Of a stretch of 64,000 nt of DNA, positions 1 to 7,965 are shown in pieces. This DNA comes from Myxococcus fulvus. Its GTDB lineage: Bacteria; Myxococcota; Myxococcia; Myxococcales; Myxococcaceae. Below the pieces are notes generated by a model. The model was not told the DNA's origin. It was given only the letters and a program-made list of their open reading frames with translations, and did not search any database. The position numbers were made by a program, and so were the translations under genes. Every line of letters begins with the position of its first letter. Positions within the stretch are counted from its first letter, which is position 1. Location: assembly GCF_900111765.1 (NCBI RefSeq), contig NZ_FOIB01000001.1, forward strand, positions 124,001-188,000, given 5' to 3'.

Positions 1-307
1 CGTTGCCGAAGGTGCTGAAGCGGAACTCCGCCCAGAGCACGCCGAAGGCCACGGCGAACAGGAACGTCCCCAGGGTGAGCCACCACACCGTGCCCGTGGC
101 GAGTGACACCGTGGCGAGCAGCAGCAGCGCCACGCTCAACCCGAGCGACAGCTCGCGCAGCTTCTTCGACTCGCTGAAGGCCATCCCCATGGAGGCGACC
201 GCGAGCACCAGTAGGGCGACCACCAGGCTGTACGCCGTTCGTGCGTACAAGCCGGCGATGGAGAGCAGGAAGAGGCCGAAGCCGAATACCGCGAGTCCGC
301 CGTCCAT
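1..307 (-). CDS. Membrane protein, truncated by the left window edge
   Basis: An ATG at 307 on the minus strand opens a frame that runs off the left edge without a stop, about 102 codons visible. A strong ribosome binding site (GAGAGGAGG) lies seven bases upstream of the start, which fixes it. The product is very hydrophobic, with about four predicted membrane helices (near residues 5-22, 26-44, 53-71 and 73-94) and a short charged loop (SESKKLRE) between helices 2 and 3. No family can be named. It is divergent from the Mla operon, so the 308-622 interval should hold promoters for both. Confidence 0.75.
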   Translation of the reverse strand, partial: MDGGLAVFGFGLFLLSIAGLYARTAYSLVVALLVLAVASMGMAFSESKKLRELSLGLSVALLLLATVSLATGTVWWLTLGTFLFAVAFGVLWAEFRFSTFGN

Positions 308-622
308 GGAGCCTCCTCTCGAGGGGTGATGAGGAGAACCTGCGCACGCCGTCACTCCCCGGACCGGGACGGGCTGAATCCGACCGGGGACAGGGCGGAC
401 GGGCCACCCCTTTCCCCAGAGGGAATGCCACGGCAGTGTTCCGGTATCACGCACCTCGCGCGTGCAACCCGCGAGGTTCAGTGTCCGGTACCCACCATCC
501 AGGGGTGGGAGGAAGGGCGCGGTGGTGGACGTTCCAGTACACGGAATTTCTTGCGGCGGCGGCTGGGCTGTCGCATGACTTGCCCGCAAGGGCCGGACGT
601 AGATGCCGCGAAGAACGGTGCC
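308..622. promoter_or_regulatory. Divergent intergenic region, 315 bp
   Basis: This interval separates the divergent membrane protein (start 307) from the Mla operon (start 623). It must carry at least the promoter of each unit, but I see no convincing -35/-10 pair, palindrome or RNA structure. Frames that cross it in all directions have no family features. Confidence 0.4.
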
Positions 623-1126
623 ATGCCGAGGATGACGCTGCTGCTCGTGTTGCTTCTTGCCTCCTGCGTGGGCTGCCGCCGCGTGAGCTTCGAGGACTCC
701 GTGTTGTCCAAGCCGGACGTGCGCTACCGCGTGGGCGAGCTGCCCAAGCACTGGCGCCGCGTGTGGCTGGACGGCAACGACCTGGCCTTCGCCGAGGAGG
801 GCACCGGCCGCGCGCTCTCCATCAACGCCACGTGCGAGGGGCATGACGACCCGCCGCTCCCGGTGCTCACCCGCCATCTGCTGATGGGCTTCACCGAGCG
901 CCAGGAGGTGGCCCAGAGCGTGGTCGCCATGGACGGGCGCGAGGCCTTGCGCAGCCGCTACCTGGCGAAGATGGACGGCGTGCCGGTGGAGCTGGAGTTG
1001 GTGGTGCTCAAGAAGGACAACTGCGTGTTCGACTTCTCCTACGTGGCGCCGCCGGGGCTGGCGATGGAGCGCATGGCGGACTTCGACGCGCTCCTGGCGG
1101 GCTTCGAGTCGGAGCACGTCGGATGA
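623..1126 (+). CDS. Small lipoprotein, first gene of the Mla-type operon
   Basis: Predicted lipoprotein of 167 residues. The start at 623 gives a signal peptide (MPRMTLLLVLLLASC) ending in a lipobox LASC, so Cys15 would be lipidated; an internal Met at 632 is an alternative start. The mature part is soluble, about 150 residues, with no family I recognise. Its stop codon overlaps the mlaE start (ATGA at 1123-1126), which implies translational coupling and a shared job. In other Mla systems lipoproteins or periplasmic carriers accompany the MlaEFD core, so a role in lipid transport at the envelope is an inference from position only. Confidence 0.7.
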   Translation: MPRMTLLLVLLLASCVGCRRVSFEDSVLSKPDVRYRVGELPKHWRRVWLDGNDLAFAEEGTGRALSINATCEGHDDPPLPVLTRHLLMGFTERQEVAQSVVAMDGREALRSRYLAKMDGVPVELELVVLKKDNCVFDFSYVAPPGLAMERMADFDALLAGFESEHVG

Positions 1127-1935
1127 ACGCCTCGACCGAAGTGGACGCGGGCGAGCAGGCGGCGCCCCCCAGGCCCGGGCTCTGGGACAAGGCGAAGGAG
1201 CGGCTGGAGTCGCTGGGCGCGATGACGGTGATGACGGGGCAGGTGCTCCAGCGCGTGGTGCGGCCGCCGTTCGACGGCAAGACGCTCATCTTCCACATCG
1301 AGTCGCTGGGCGTGCGCTCGCTGCCCATCGCGCTGCTGACGGCGATGTTCGCCGGGCTCGTCATCTCGCTGCAGTTCGGCTACTTCCTGGCGCGCTTCGG
1401 GGTGCAGTACACGGTGGGGCGCGTGGTCATCCTCACGCTGTTCCGCGAGCTGGCCCCGGTGCTGACGGCGCTGACGGTGGGCGCCAGGCTGGGCAGCGGC
1501 ATGGCGGCGGAATTGGGCGCCATGACGGTGACGGAGCAGGTGGACGCCATCCGCGCGCTGGGGGCGGACCCGCTGCGCAAGCTGGTGGTGCCGCGCGTGC
1601 TGGCGTGCCTCTTGGTGATGCCGGTGCTCACGGTGTTCGCGGACGTGGTGGGGCTGGTGGCGGGCGCGGTGGTGGTGAACACGCAGTACGCCATCTCCTT
1701 CGACCTGTTCTTCCAGGGCGCGCTGGACGCCGTGTTCATGCAGGACTTCGTGTCCGGCGTGTTCAAGGGCGCGGTGTTCGGCTTCATCATCGGCCTGGTG
1801 GGGTGCTTCAAGGGGCTGACGGTGGAGGGCGGCACGGAGGGCGTGGGACGCGCCACCACGCAGACGGTGGCGATTACTTCCGTGGCGGTGTGTCTGGCCG
1901 ACTTCTTCATCACCAAGGTGACGCTGTACCTGTGA
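1123..1935 (+). CDS. mlaE: MlaE-family ABC transporter permease
   Basis: Integral membrane permease of an MCE/Mla-type lipid ABC transporter, 270 residues, the usual family size. It has several hydrophobic helices and the typical stretch ending in ELAPVLTALTVGARLGSGMAAE, followed by a cytoplasmic loop contacting the ATPase (MTVTEQVDAIRALGADP). In characterised systems MlaE with MlaF and MlaD moves phospholipids between inner and outer membranes. The start overlaps the preceding lipoprotein's stop, and mlaF begins six bases after its stop. Family assignment is firm; the transported lipid and direction cannot be told from sequence. Confidence 0.92.
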   Translation: MNASTEVDAGEQAAPPRPGLWDKAKERLESLGAMTVMTGQVLQRVVRPPFDGKTLIFHIESLGVRSLPIALLTAMFAGLVISLQFGYFLARFGVQYTVGRVVILTLFRELAPVLTALTVGARLGSGMAAELGAMTVTEQVDAIRALGADPLRKLVVPRVLACLLVMPVLTVFADVVGLVAGAVVVNTQYAISFDLFFQGALDAVFMQDFVSGVFKGAVFGFIIGLVGCFKGLTVEGGTEGVGRATTQTVAITSVAVCLADFFITKVTLYL

Positions 1936-1941
1936 CGTGCC

Positions 1942-2763
1942 ATGCCCTTCGCCTCTCGCCAGGAAGCTCCCACGTTCGAGTTCCAGCAGCCCACGCCGGG
2001 TGAGCAGCTCATCCACTTCCAGCACCTCCAGAAGTCCTTCGGCCCCAAGCGCGTCTATGACGACCTGGAGCTGGACGTACGGGCGGGGGAGACGCTGGTG
2101 GTGCTGGGAGGCTCGGGCACGGGCAAGAGCGTGCTGCTCAAGTGCCTCATCGGGCTGCAGCGGCCGGACGCGGGCCGCATCCTCTTCCAGGGGCGGGACG
2201 TGACGGGGTTCTCGGAAGGGCAGTTCATCCCGGTGCGGCGGCACGTGGCGATGGTGTTCCAGGGCGCGGCGCTGTTCGACTCGCTGAGCGTGGGGGAGAA
2301 CGTGGCGTATCCCCTGCGGGAACACTACCCGGACATGCCGCTGTCCGAGGTGCGCGACCGGGTGGCGGAGAAGCTGGAGCTGGTGAACCTGCCGGGCACG
2401 GAGCGGCTGATGCCGGCGGACCTGTCGGGCGGCATGAAGAAGCGGGTGGGGTTGGCGCGGGCCATCGCCACGAATCCGGAAGTCATCCTCTGGGACGAGC
2501 CCACCACGGGGTTGGACCCGGTGACCACGCAGTCCATCAACGCGATGATCAACTCGATGAAGACCAAGCTCGGCAGCACCTCCATCGTCGTGACGCACGA
2601 CCTGGTGAGCGCGTTCGCGGTGGGGGACCGGATGGCGATGCTGGCCAACAGGCGCATCGTGCAGGTGGGGACGCCGGGCGAGTTCCGGCGCTCGAAGGTG
2701 CCGGAGGTGCGGGCGTTCCTGGACGCGCGGCGGGTGGAGCTGGAGCCGGAGGCGGCGTCATGA
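1942..2763 (+). CDS. mlaF: MlaF-family ABC transporter ATPase
   Basis: ATP-binding subunit of the Mla-type lipid transporter, 273 residues. Walker A GGSGTGKS lies at about 56-63, the signature is LSGGMKKR near 161, and Walker B plus D-loop is DEPTTGLDP near 184. The signature LSGGM with following KKR is typical of the Mla/Ttg2A branch. It has about 25 extra residues before the ABC fold. Its stop overlaps the start of the MCE-domain gene (ATGA at 2760-2763), so the three subunits are translationally coupled. Confidence 0.93.
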   Translation: MPFASRQEAPTFEFQQPTPGEQLIHFQHLQKSFGPKRVYDDLELDVRAGETLVVLGGSGTGKSVLLKCLIGLQRPDAGRILFQGRDVTGFSEGQFIPVRRHVAMVFQGAALFDSLSVGENVAYPLREHYPDMPLSEVRDRVAEKLELVNLPGTERLMPADLSGGMKKRVGLARAIATNPEVILWDEPTTGLDPVTTQSINAMINSMKTKLGSTSIVVTHDLVSAFAVGDRMAMLANRRIVQVGTPGEFRRSKVPEVRAFLDARRVELEPEAAS

Positions 2764-4034
2764 GCCTGTTCACCTCGACGTCGGGCGAGAAGCGGCTGGC
2801 GCTGCGGGCCGGGCTGTTCGTGGCCATCGGCCTGGCGGTGGCGGGCGTGGTGGTGTTCTTCATCGGCCAGGAGTCGCGGCTGTTCCAGCGGCAGGTGATG
2901 TACCGCGCGTACTTCACCAACGTGCAGGGCCTGAGCGACCAGTCCCCGGTGTGGCTGGGCGGCCTGGAGGTGGGGAAGGTGACGGGCATCTTCTTCTCCC
3001 AGGACCCCAACGACCCGAAGCTGGAGGTGCAACTTCAAGTCTCCGCGCGGTACGCGGACCGCGTGAAGACGGACTCGCTGGCGCAGCTGAGCAGCATGGG
3101 TGTGCTCGGGGACAAGGCGGTGGACATCTCGCTGGGCACGCCCACGGCGCCGCCGATCGAGCCGGGCGGGGTGCTGGCGTCGTCGACGAGCGGGGATTTG
3201 TCCAAGCTCTTGAGCAGCGCGAGCGAGGTGATGGACAACTCGGTGGCCATCAGCAAGTCGCTCCTGAAGACGGTGGAGGCGTACGGGGACCCGAAGCTCG
3301 CCGGTGACGTGCAGCGGGGCATGGCGTCGCTCAGGGCGCTGCTGGAGCAGGTGCAGAACGGGGACGGGGTGCTGCACGCGCTCATCTACGACAAGGAGGC
3401 GGGGCGTGAGGTGCGCACGCTGATGGCGAACGCGTCGAGCGCGGCGAAGCGGGTGGATGGCGCGGTGGGGCACGTGGAGGCGCTCTTGCGCGAGGTGCGC
3501 ACGGGTGACGGCACGGCGCACGCGCTCATCTACGGCAACGAGGGCGCCACGGCGCTGCGCGAGCTGGGCGCGGCGGCGGGGCAGCTGGCGGGGTTGATTG
3601 AAGACGCGAAGAAGAGCCCGAACGGGGCGGTGCACCAGCTGGTGTACGGGGATGCGAGCGGGATGTTCGCGGACCTGGGCAGCGCGGCGGCGGACCTGAA
3701 GCAGATTACGGCGACGGTGGCGAAGGGCGAGGGCACGGTGGGCGGGCTCATCAGCGACCCCACGGTGTACGAGGACTTGCGCGAGGTGCTGGGCAACGTG
3801 AAGCGCAACCGCATCCTCCGCGCGCTGGTGCGCTTCTCGCTGAACAACCGCGAGGATTTGGAGCAGGTGGGGAAGGTCAAGCGCGTGGAGCCCAAGGCCG
3901 AGGCGCCCGCCTCGCCCGAGCAAGAGACGCGGCCGCCCGCCTCCGTGACGGTGGGGGAGTCGGTGACGCCGCCCGCGCCCGGGACGACGCAGACGCCCGA
4001 GCCGGCGTCGACTCCGGCGACCGCCGCGGAGTGA
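2760..4034 (+). CDS. mlaD: MCE-domain protein (MlaD-like) with C-terminal repeats
   Basis: Membrane-anchored MCE protein, 424 residues, much longer than E. coli MlaD (about 180). One transmembrane helix at about 16-36 precedes an MCE domain (about 45-125). The rest is predicted periplasmic and largely helical, and contains four spaced copies of a short motif: NGDGVLHALIYD, TGDGTAHALIYGNEG, SPNGAVHQLVYGDAS and KGEGTVGGLISDP. The last 60 residues are Pro/Ala/Thr/Glu-rich and probably disordered. The start at 2760 is chosen because it overlaps the mlaF stop and begins at the helix. Such long MCE proteins can form periplasm-spanning tubes in other families; whether this one does is inference. Confidence 0.88.
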   Translation: MSLFTSTSGEKRLALRAGLFVAIGLAVAGVVVFFIGQESRLFQRQVMYRAYFTNVQGLSDQSPVWLGGLEVGKVTGIFFSQDPNDPKLEVQLQVSARYADRVKTDSLAQLSSMGVLGDKAVDISLGTPTAPPIEPGGVLASSTSGDLSKLLSSASEVMDNSVAISKSLLKTVEAYGDPKLAGDVQRGMASLRALLEQVQNGDGVLHALIYDKEAGREVRTLMANASSAAKRVDGAVGHVEALLREVRTGDGTAHALIYGNEGATALRELGAAAGQLAGLIEDAKKSPNGAVHQLVYGDASGMFADLGSAAADLKQITATVAKGEGTVGGLISDPTVYEDLREVLGNVKRNRILRALVRFSLNNREDLEQVGKVKRVEPKAEAPASPEQETRPPASVTVGESVTPPAPGTTQTPEPASTPATAAE

Positions 4035-4349
4035 GTGTGTTCCGCTCCGGAGGCGAGCCTCCGGGGTGATGAGCCCTGGGCTGCTCGCCGCCGGATGTTT
4101 CACGGTGCGGGCCGTGTCTGGCTCTCCCTGCGGGAACGCATGGGCTTCATGGCGGCGCGTCATCGTCCCCGCATCTTCCGAGACGATGGACCCGCAGCCA
4201 GCGGTTCGACGGGCTCTGCACTGGAGTCGCGGTTGTCTGGGGTTTTGATGTCTTTATCTTGGTGCTCGTGACTGTGTTCACGGTGGAGCGGGCCTTGTCC
4301 CGACGTCCCTCCGCCGCGTGAATCGCCATCCGAGCGCCAGGAGGAAGAC
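4035..4349. other. 315-bp gap between Mla operon and terpene cluster
   Basis: No credible gene. It holds a hairpin just after mlaD (see 4045-4066) and, near 4235-4290, a more A+T-rich stretch (TTTTGATGTCTTTATCTTGG) that is the likeliest promoter zone for the first terpene synthase, although no clear -35/-10 pair is visible. Confidence 0.5.
4045..4066 (+). terminator. Candidate terminator hairpin after mlaD
   Basis: CCGGAGG and CCTCCGG (4047-4053 and 4058-4064) form a perfect seven-base-pair stem around a CGAG tetraloop, extendable by two outer pairs, eleven bases after the mlaD stop. There is no T-run, so intrinsic termination is uncertain. Confidence 0.45.
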
Positions 4350-5375
4350 GTGCTGCCCGCCGTGAATTTCCCCATGCCTTTTGTATCGCGCTGCCATCCA
4401 GACCTGGAGGCCGCTCGACAGCGCAATCTCGAGTGGGCCCGAGAGGTCGGCCTGGTGGTCAACGAGGCGGACGCCCGTCGTCTGCTCCTCTGGGACATGG
4501 CCGGCATCTTCGCCTACTGGCTCCCCCGGGCTTCGAGGGAGGGGCTCGACCTGGCCATCGATACCATCACCGTCGGAGTCTTCCTCGAAGAGCACATGGA
4601 AGCCTCCATCGACAAGCCGCCCGAGTTCGTCCGGGACGCTTGCGCGGAGATGTTCGCCGTCATCGAGCCCGGGGGGCTTCAGACTCCGTCCACGGTCCTC
4701 TCCGCCGCGTTCGTCACCCTGTGGGCGCGCCTGTGCGAAGGGGCTCCGCTCGAATGGAAGCGGCGCGTCGCGCTGCATTGGCGCTGGTTCATCGACGCGT
4801 ACATCGAGGAGGCACGCTGGCGGGGAAGTCGCGTCCCCCAGACGCTGGAAGGCTACCTGAAGCTGCGCCGGGAATCCGGTTTCACCCATGTGATGGTCGA
4901 CATGTCCGAGCGAGCCAATGGCTTCACGCTCCCCGACAGGGTCCGGGACATCCCCAGCGTGGCGCGAATCATCACCCTGACGGTGGACATCGTCGACGTC
5001 ATGAACGACGTCTGCTCGCTCGAGAAGGAGCTCGCGCTCGGCGACGTTCACAACGTCGTGCTCGTCCTGCAACACGAGCGTGGCCTGTCGCAGGAGGCCG
5101 CCATCGCGGAGTCCTACGAGATGATGCGGCGCTGGTGCGACGAAATCATCCAGCTCGAGGCCCTCATCCCCCAGGACTGCGTCCGGCATGGGCTCTCCCA
5201 GGTGGAGACCGAAAACCTGCTCCACTTCGTCCGCGCCCTGAAGGAGGGCATCGGCGGACAGCCGGACTGGTACAGGACCTGTGGACGCTACGAGAACGCC
5301 TCGAATCCCAGGGCCGTGGCCGTCGGCACCACGAATCCGATGCGCCCCCTCCTCGTGACACCCGCGCATCCCTGA
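4350..5375 (+). CDS. Terpene synthase 1 (bacterial class I), atypical Asp-rich motif
   Basis: Class I terpene cyclase of the bacterial geosmin/2-methylisoborneol fold, 341 residues. The NSE metal-binding triad is intact (N219, S223, E227 in NDVCSLEKE), the pyrophosphate-sensing Arg (LRRESG, near 174) is present, and a C-terminal Arg-Tyr pair is at 313-314. The first metal motif, normally DDxx(D/E), reads EEHME at 80-84, with Glu at every acidic position. GTG at 4350 is chosen because of the strong AGGAGGAA upstream. It is more divergent than the other two synthases in the cluster, lacks their conserved NDLMRP tail (it has NPMRP), and is separated from them by the HMG-CoA reductase. Product not predictable; sesquiterpene size is a guess. 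Confidence 0.88.
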   Translation: MLPAVNFPMPFVSRCHPDLEAARQRNLEWAREVGLVVNEADARRLLLWDMAGIFAYWLPRASREGLDLAIDTITVGVFLEEHMEASIDKPPEFVRDACAEMFAVIEPGGLQTPSTVLSAAFVTLWARLCEGAPLEWKRRVALHWRWFIDAYIEEARWRGSRVPQTLEGYLKLRRESGFTHVMVDMSERANGFTLPDRVRDIPSVARIITLTVDIVDVMNDVCSLEKELALGDVHNVVLVLQHERGLSQEAAIAESYEMMRRWCDEIIQLEALIPQDCVRHGLSQVETENLLHFVRALKEGIGGQPDWYRTCGRYENASNPRAVAVGTTNPMRPLLVTPAHP

Positions 5376-5595
5376 CACCGATTCGCTTCACGGTGCGGGG
5401 GACATGCTGTCCCGCGTGCGGGCGATGTCTGGGTTCAGGTGCGGGCATTGACACATCAGACGTCGACTTGTTGTGGCCAGACATGTTCAAGAAATCATCT
5501 GCGAGACGTTGTCTGACTGGTTATTGTTTTGAAACCATGTCGCGGCGGCTCGCGAGTTGGTTCCCGGCAAAGAAATACATCGAGGATGAAACCCC
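5376..5595. promoter_or_regulatory. A+T-richer leader of the HMG-CoA reductase gene
   Basis: The 220 bp before the reductase are clearly poorer in G+C than their surroundings, especially 5440-5590. There is a TTGACA-like box (ATTGACACATC near 5448) and several AGAC/GTCT half-sites, including AGACGTTGTCT near 5503. I could not find a good -10 at correct spacing. The composition suggests an internal promoter for mvaA and the two downstream synthases. Confidence 0.4.
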
Positions 5596-6933
5596 ATGGG
5601 CATCGATATCAGCCGTAGCATCTTTTCGGGTTTCCACCGGCTCTCGCTGGAGGAGCGCTGTGCGCGGGTCGCGGCCGAGCTGGGCCTGAGCGACGCGGAG
5701 CTGGCCGCGCTCACCGGCGAGGAGGGCCTGGGCGCGGAGAAGGCGTACTCGATGGTGGAGAACGCGCTGGGCTACTTCAGCCTGCCGCTGGGGCTGGGAC
5801 TCCACCTCCGGGTGAACGGGCGCGCGTACGTGGCGCCGATGGTCATCGAGGAGGCCTCCGTCATCGCGGCCGTGTCGTTCGCAGCGAAGCTGGTCGGCTC
5901 GGCGGGGGGCTTCATCGCGGAGGCGGAGCCGTCGCTGATGGTGGGGCAGATACAGCTCACCCGTTACGGCGACCCGGCGTGGGCCCAGGAGCACATCCTC
6001 GCCGCGCGCTCGGAGCTGCTGGACCTGGCCAACGCGCTGCAGCCCCAGTTGGTGCGCCGGGGCGGCGGCGCGAAGGACCTGGAGGTCCGCCTCCTCGACG
6101 CGCCCGAGGGCCCCCAGGGCGAGCCGCTCCTGGTGGTGCACTTCCTCATCGACACCCAGGAGGCCATGGGCGCCAACCTCATCAACACCATGATGGAGGG
6201 CGTGGCGCCCCGAATCGAGGAGCTCACGGGAGGCCGGGTCTTCCTGCGCATCCTCTCCAACCTCGCGGACCGGAGGCTGGCGCGCTCGCGGTGTGTCATC
6301 CCGGAGGAGCTGCTCTCCGACTACGGCATGCCGGGAGCGGACATCGCGGAGGGCATCGTCCAGGCGAGCCGCTTCGCGCAGGCCGACCCCTACCGCGCGG
6401 CGACGCACAACAAGGGCATCATGAACGGCATCGACGCCATCGCGCTCGCCACGGGCCAGGACTGGCGCGCCATCGAGGCGGGGGCGCATGCGTACGCGGC
6501 CCGCACGGGCCGGTACGGGCCGCTGTCCACGTGGAAGCGGGAGGACGGGAACCTGGTGGGCGAAATCGAGCTGCCGCTCGCGCTGGGCACGGTGGGCGGG
6601 CCGCTGCTGGTGCACCCCGGGGTGAAGGCCGCGTTCAAGGTGCTCGGGCAGCCGGGGGCCCGGGAGCTGGCGTGCCTGTTCGCCTCGGTGGGGCTGGCGC
6701 AGAACCTGGCGGCGGTGCGGGCCCTGGGCTCGGTGGGCATCCAGAAGGGCCACATGGCGTTGCACGCGCGCTCGGTGGCGGTGAGCGCGGGCACGCCGCC
6801 CGAGTGGGTGGAGACCGTCGCCGCGCGGCTCGTCCAGCAAGGCGAGGTGAAGGTGGACCGGGCCCGGCGCGTGCTCGGGGAGCTGAAGGGCGGCGTGCTG
6901 CCGTTCGTGTCGCCGCACAACGAGGACACGTGA
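5596..6933 (+). CDS. mvaA: HMG-CoA reductase, class II (degradative-type)
   Basis: Interconverts HMG-CoA and mevalonate. Length 445 matches class II enzymes such as Pseudomonas mevalonii HMGR (about 430). Catalytic residues are in place: Glu in IEEASV (85-86), the nucleotide/substrate loop EAMGAN (about 179-184), Lys263 in HNKGIMNG, Asp279 in ATGQDW, and the general acid His376 in KGHMALHA; GTVGG at 321-325 is the family signature. ATG at 5596 follows GAGGATGAAACCCC. Class II enzymes act in mevalonate breakdown in Pseudomonas but in biosynthesis in Gram-positive bacteria; lying between terpene synthases, 15 bp before the second, it most plausibly raises mevalonate supply for isoprenoids. Cofactor preference cannot be read reliably. 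Confidence 0.95.
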   Translation: MGIDISRSIFSGFHRLSLEERCARVAAELGLSDAELAALTGEEGLGAEKAYSMVENALGYFSLPLGLGLHLRVNGRAYVAPMVIEEASVIAAVSFAAKLVGSAGGFIAEAEPSLMVGQIQLTRYGDPAWAQEHILAARSELLDLANALQPQLVRRGGGAKDLEVRLLDAPEGPQGEPLLVVHFLIDTQEAMGANLINTMMEGVAPRIEELTGGRVFLRILSNLADRRLARSRCVIPEELLSDYGMPGADIAEGIVQASRFAQADPYRAATHNKGIMNGIDAIALATGQDWRAIEAGAHAYAARTGRYGPLSTWKREDGNLVGEIELPLALGTVGGPLLVHPGVKAAFKVLGQPGARELACLFASVGLAQNLAAVRALGSVGIQKGHMALHARSVAVSAGTPPEWVETVAARLVQQGEVKVDRARRVLGELKGGVLPFVSPHNEDT

Positions 6934-6948
6934 CAGCAGGAGGCCGCC

Positions 6949-7962
6949 ATGAATGTGGCCGTGAACTTTCCCATGCCCTTCGTGTCGCTCTGCAGCCCGG
7001 ACCGGGACGCCGCGCGACAGCGCAACTTCGACTGGGCCCGCAGGTTCGGTCTGGTGACCCATGACGCCGACGCGCGTCGCTATCGCGCGTGGGACATCGC
7101 GGACCTCACGGCCCGTTGGCTTCCCCATGCCTCGGGCGCCGCGCTCGACCTGGGCCTCGACGCCATCATCGTCGCGACCCTCATCGAGGAGCAGTTCGAC
7201 GGGGCCCAGGACCTGTCCCCTGAAAAGACGCATGAGGACTGTGACTCGTTGCTCGCCGTCCTCCAGGAGGAAGGTGCGGGCCCGGTCCCCGACGGAGTCC
7301 TCGCCACCGCGCTGGCGGACGTGTGGAAGCGCACCTGCCGGGGCGCCTCGCTCGAGTGGCGGCGGCGCGCGGCGCGGCACTGGCGCTGCTACATCGAGGC
7401 GTTTCCCGAGGAGGCCTGGTGGCGGCAGAGCGATGGCGCCCAGACGCGCGACGGCTATCTCGAGCTGCGCCGCAAGTCGGGCGCCGTCTACCTGATGACG
7501 GACCTGACGGAGAAGGTGAATGGCTTCGAGACCACCGAGCGGGCCCGCCAGGTCCCCGGCGTGCGGCGGTTGCTCGACCTGACCGCGGACCTCATCGACA
7601 CCATGAACGACGTCTGCTCGGTCGAGAAGGAGCTCATGCGTGGCGACGTGCACAACCTCGTGCTGGTGCTGCAGGCCGAGCGTGGCTGGTCCCGGGAGAG
7701 GGCCCTGGCGGAGGCCCACGACGACATGCGGCGCTGGTGCAAGGAGTTCCTCGAAATCGAAGCCGGCCTCGCGGAGGTCTGTGCCCGGCACCTGCTCTCC
7801 CGCGAGGAGACCAACGACCTGCTTCGCCTCACCCAGGGGCTCAAGGAGAGCATCGGCGGCCACCCGGACTGGTACCGCGTCACCGGGCGGTATGACCGAC
7901 TGATTCCGAAGGGAGAGCCCTCGTACCCCAACGACCTGATGCGCCCTGTCGCCAGGAGTTGA
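6949..7962 (+). CDS. Terpene synthase 2 (bacterial class I)
   Basis: 337-residue class I terpene cyclase, closely related to the next gene and more distantly to the synthase at 4350. The NSE triad is N220, S224, E228 (NDVCSVEKE), the sensor Arg lies in LELRRKSG (near 175), and a C-terminal GRY matches the family's RY pair. The Asp-rich motif reads EEQFD (80-84), with Glu in the first two positions where most enzymes have Asp. CAGGAGG precedes the start. It follows mvaA by 15 bp and precedes the third synthase by 3 bp, so mvaA and both synthases are surely one transcript. Confidence 0.92.
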   Translation: MNVAVNFPMPFVSLCSPDRDAARQRNFDWARRFGLVTHDADARRYRAWDIADLTARWLPHASGAALDLGLDAIIVATLIEEQFDGAQDLSPEKTHEDCDSLLAVLQEEGAGPVPDGVLATALADVWKRTCRGASLEWRRRAARHWRCYIEAFPEEAWWRQSDGAQTRDGYLELRRKSGAVYLMTDLTEKVNGFETTERARQVPGVRRLLDLTADLIDTMNDVCSVEKELMRGDVHNLVLVLQAERGWSRERALAEAHDDMRRWCKEFLEIEAGLAEVCARHLLSREETNDLLRLTQGLKESIGGHPDWYRVTGRYDRLIPKGEPSYPNDLMRPVARS

Positions 7963-7965
7963 GCC

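Noticed and set aside
5521-7863. 780-codon minus-strand frame opposite HMG-CoA reductase and terpene synthase 2
   Set aside because: It spans two well-supported plus-strand genes and their junction and is His/Arg/Leu-rich, typical of antisense frames at high GC.
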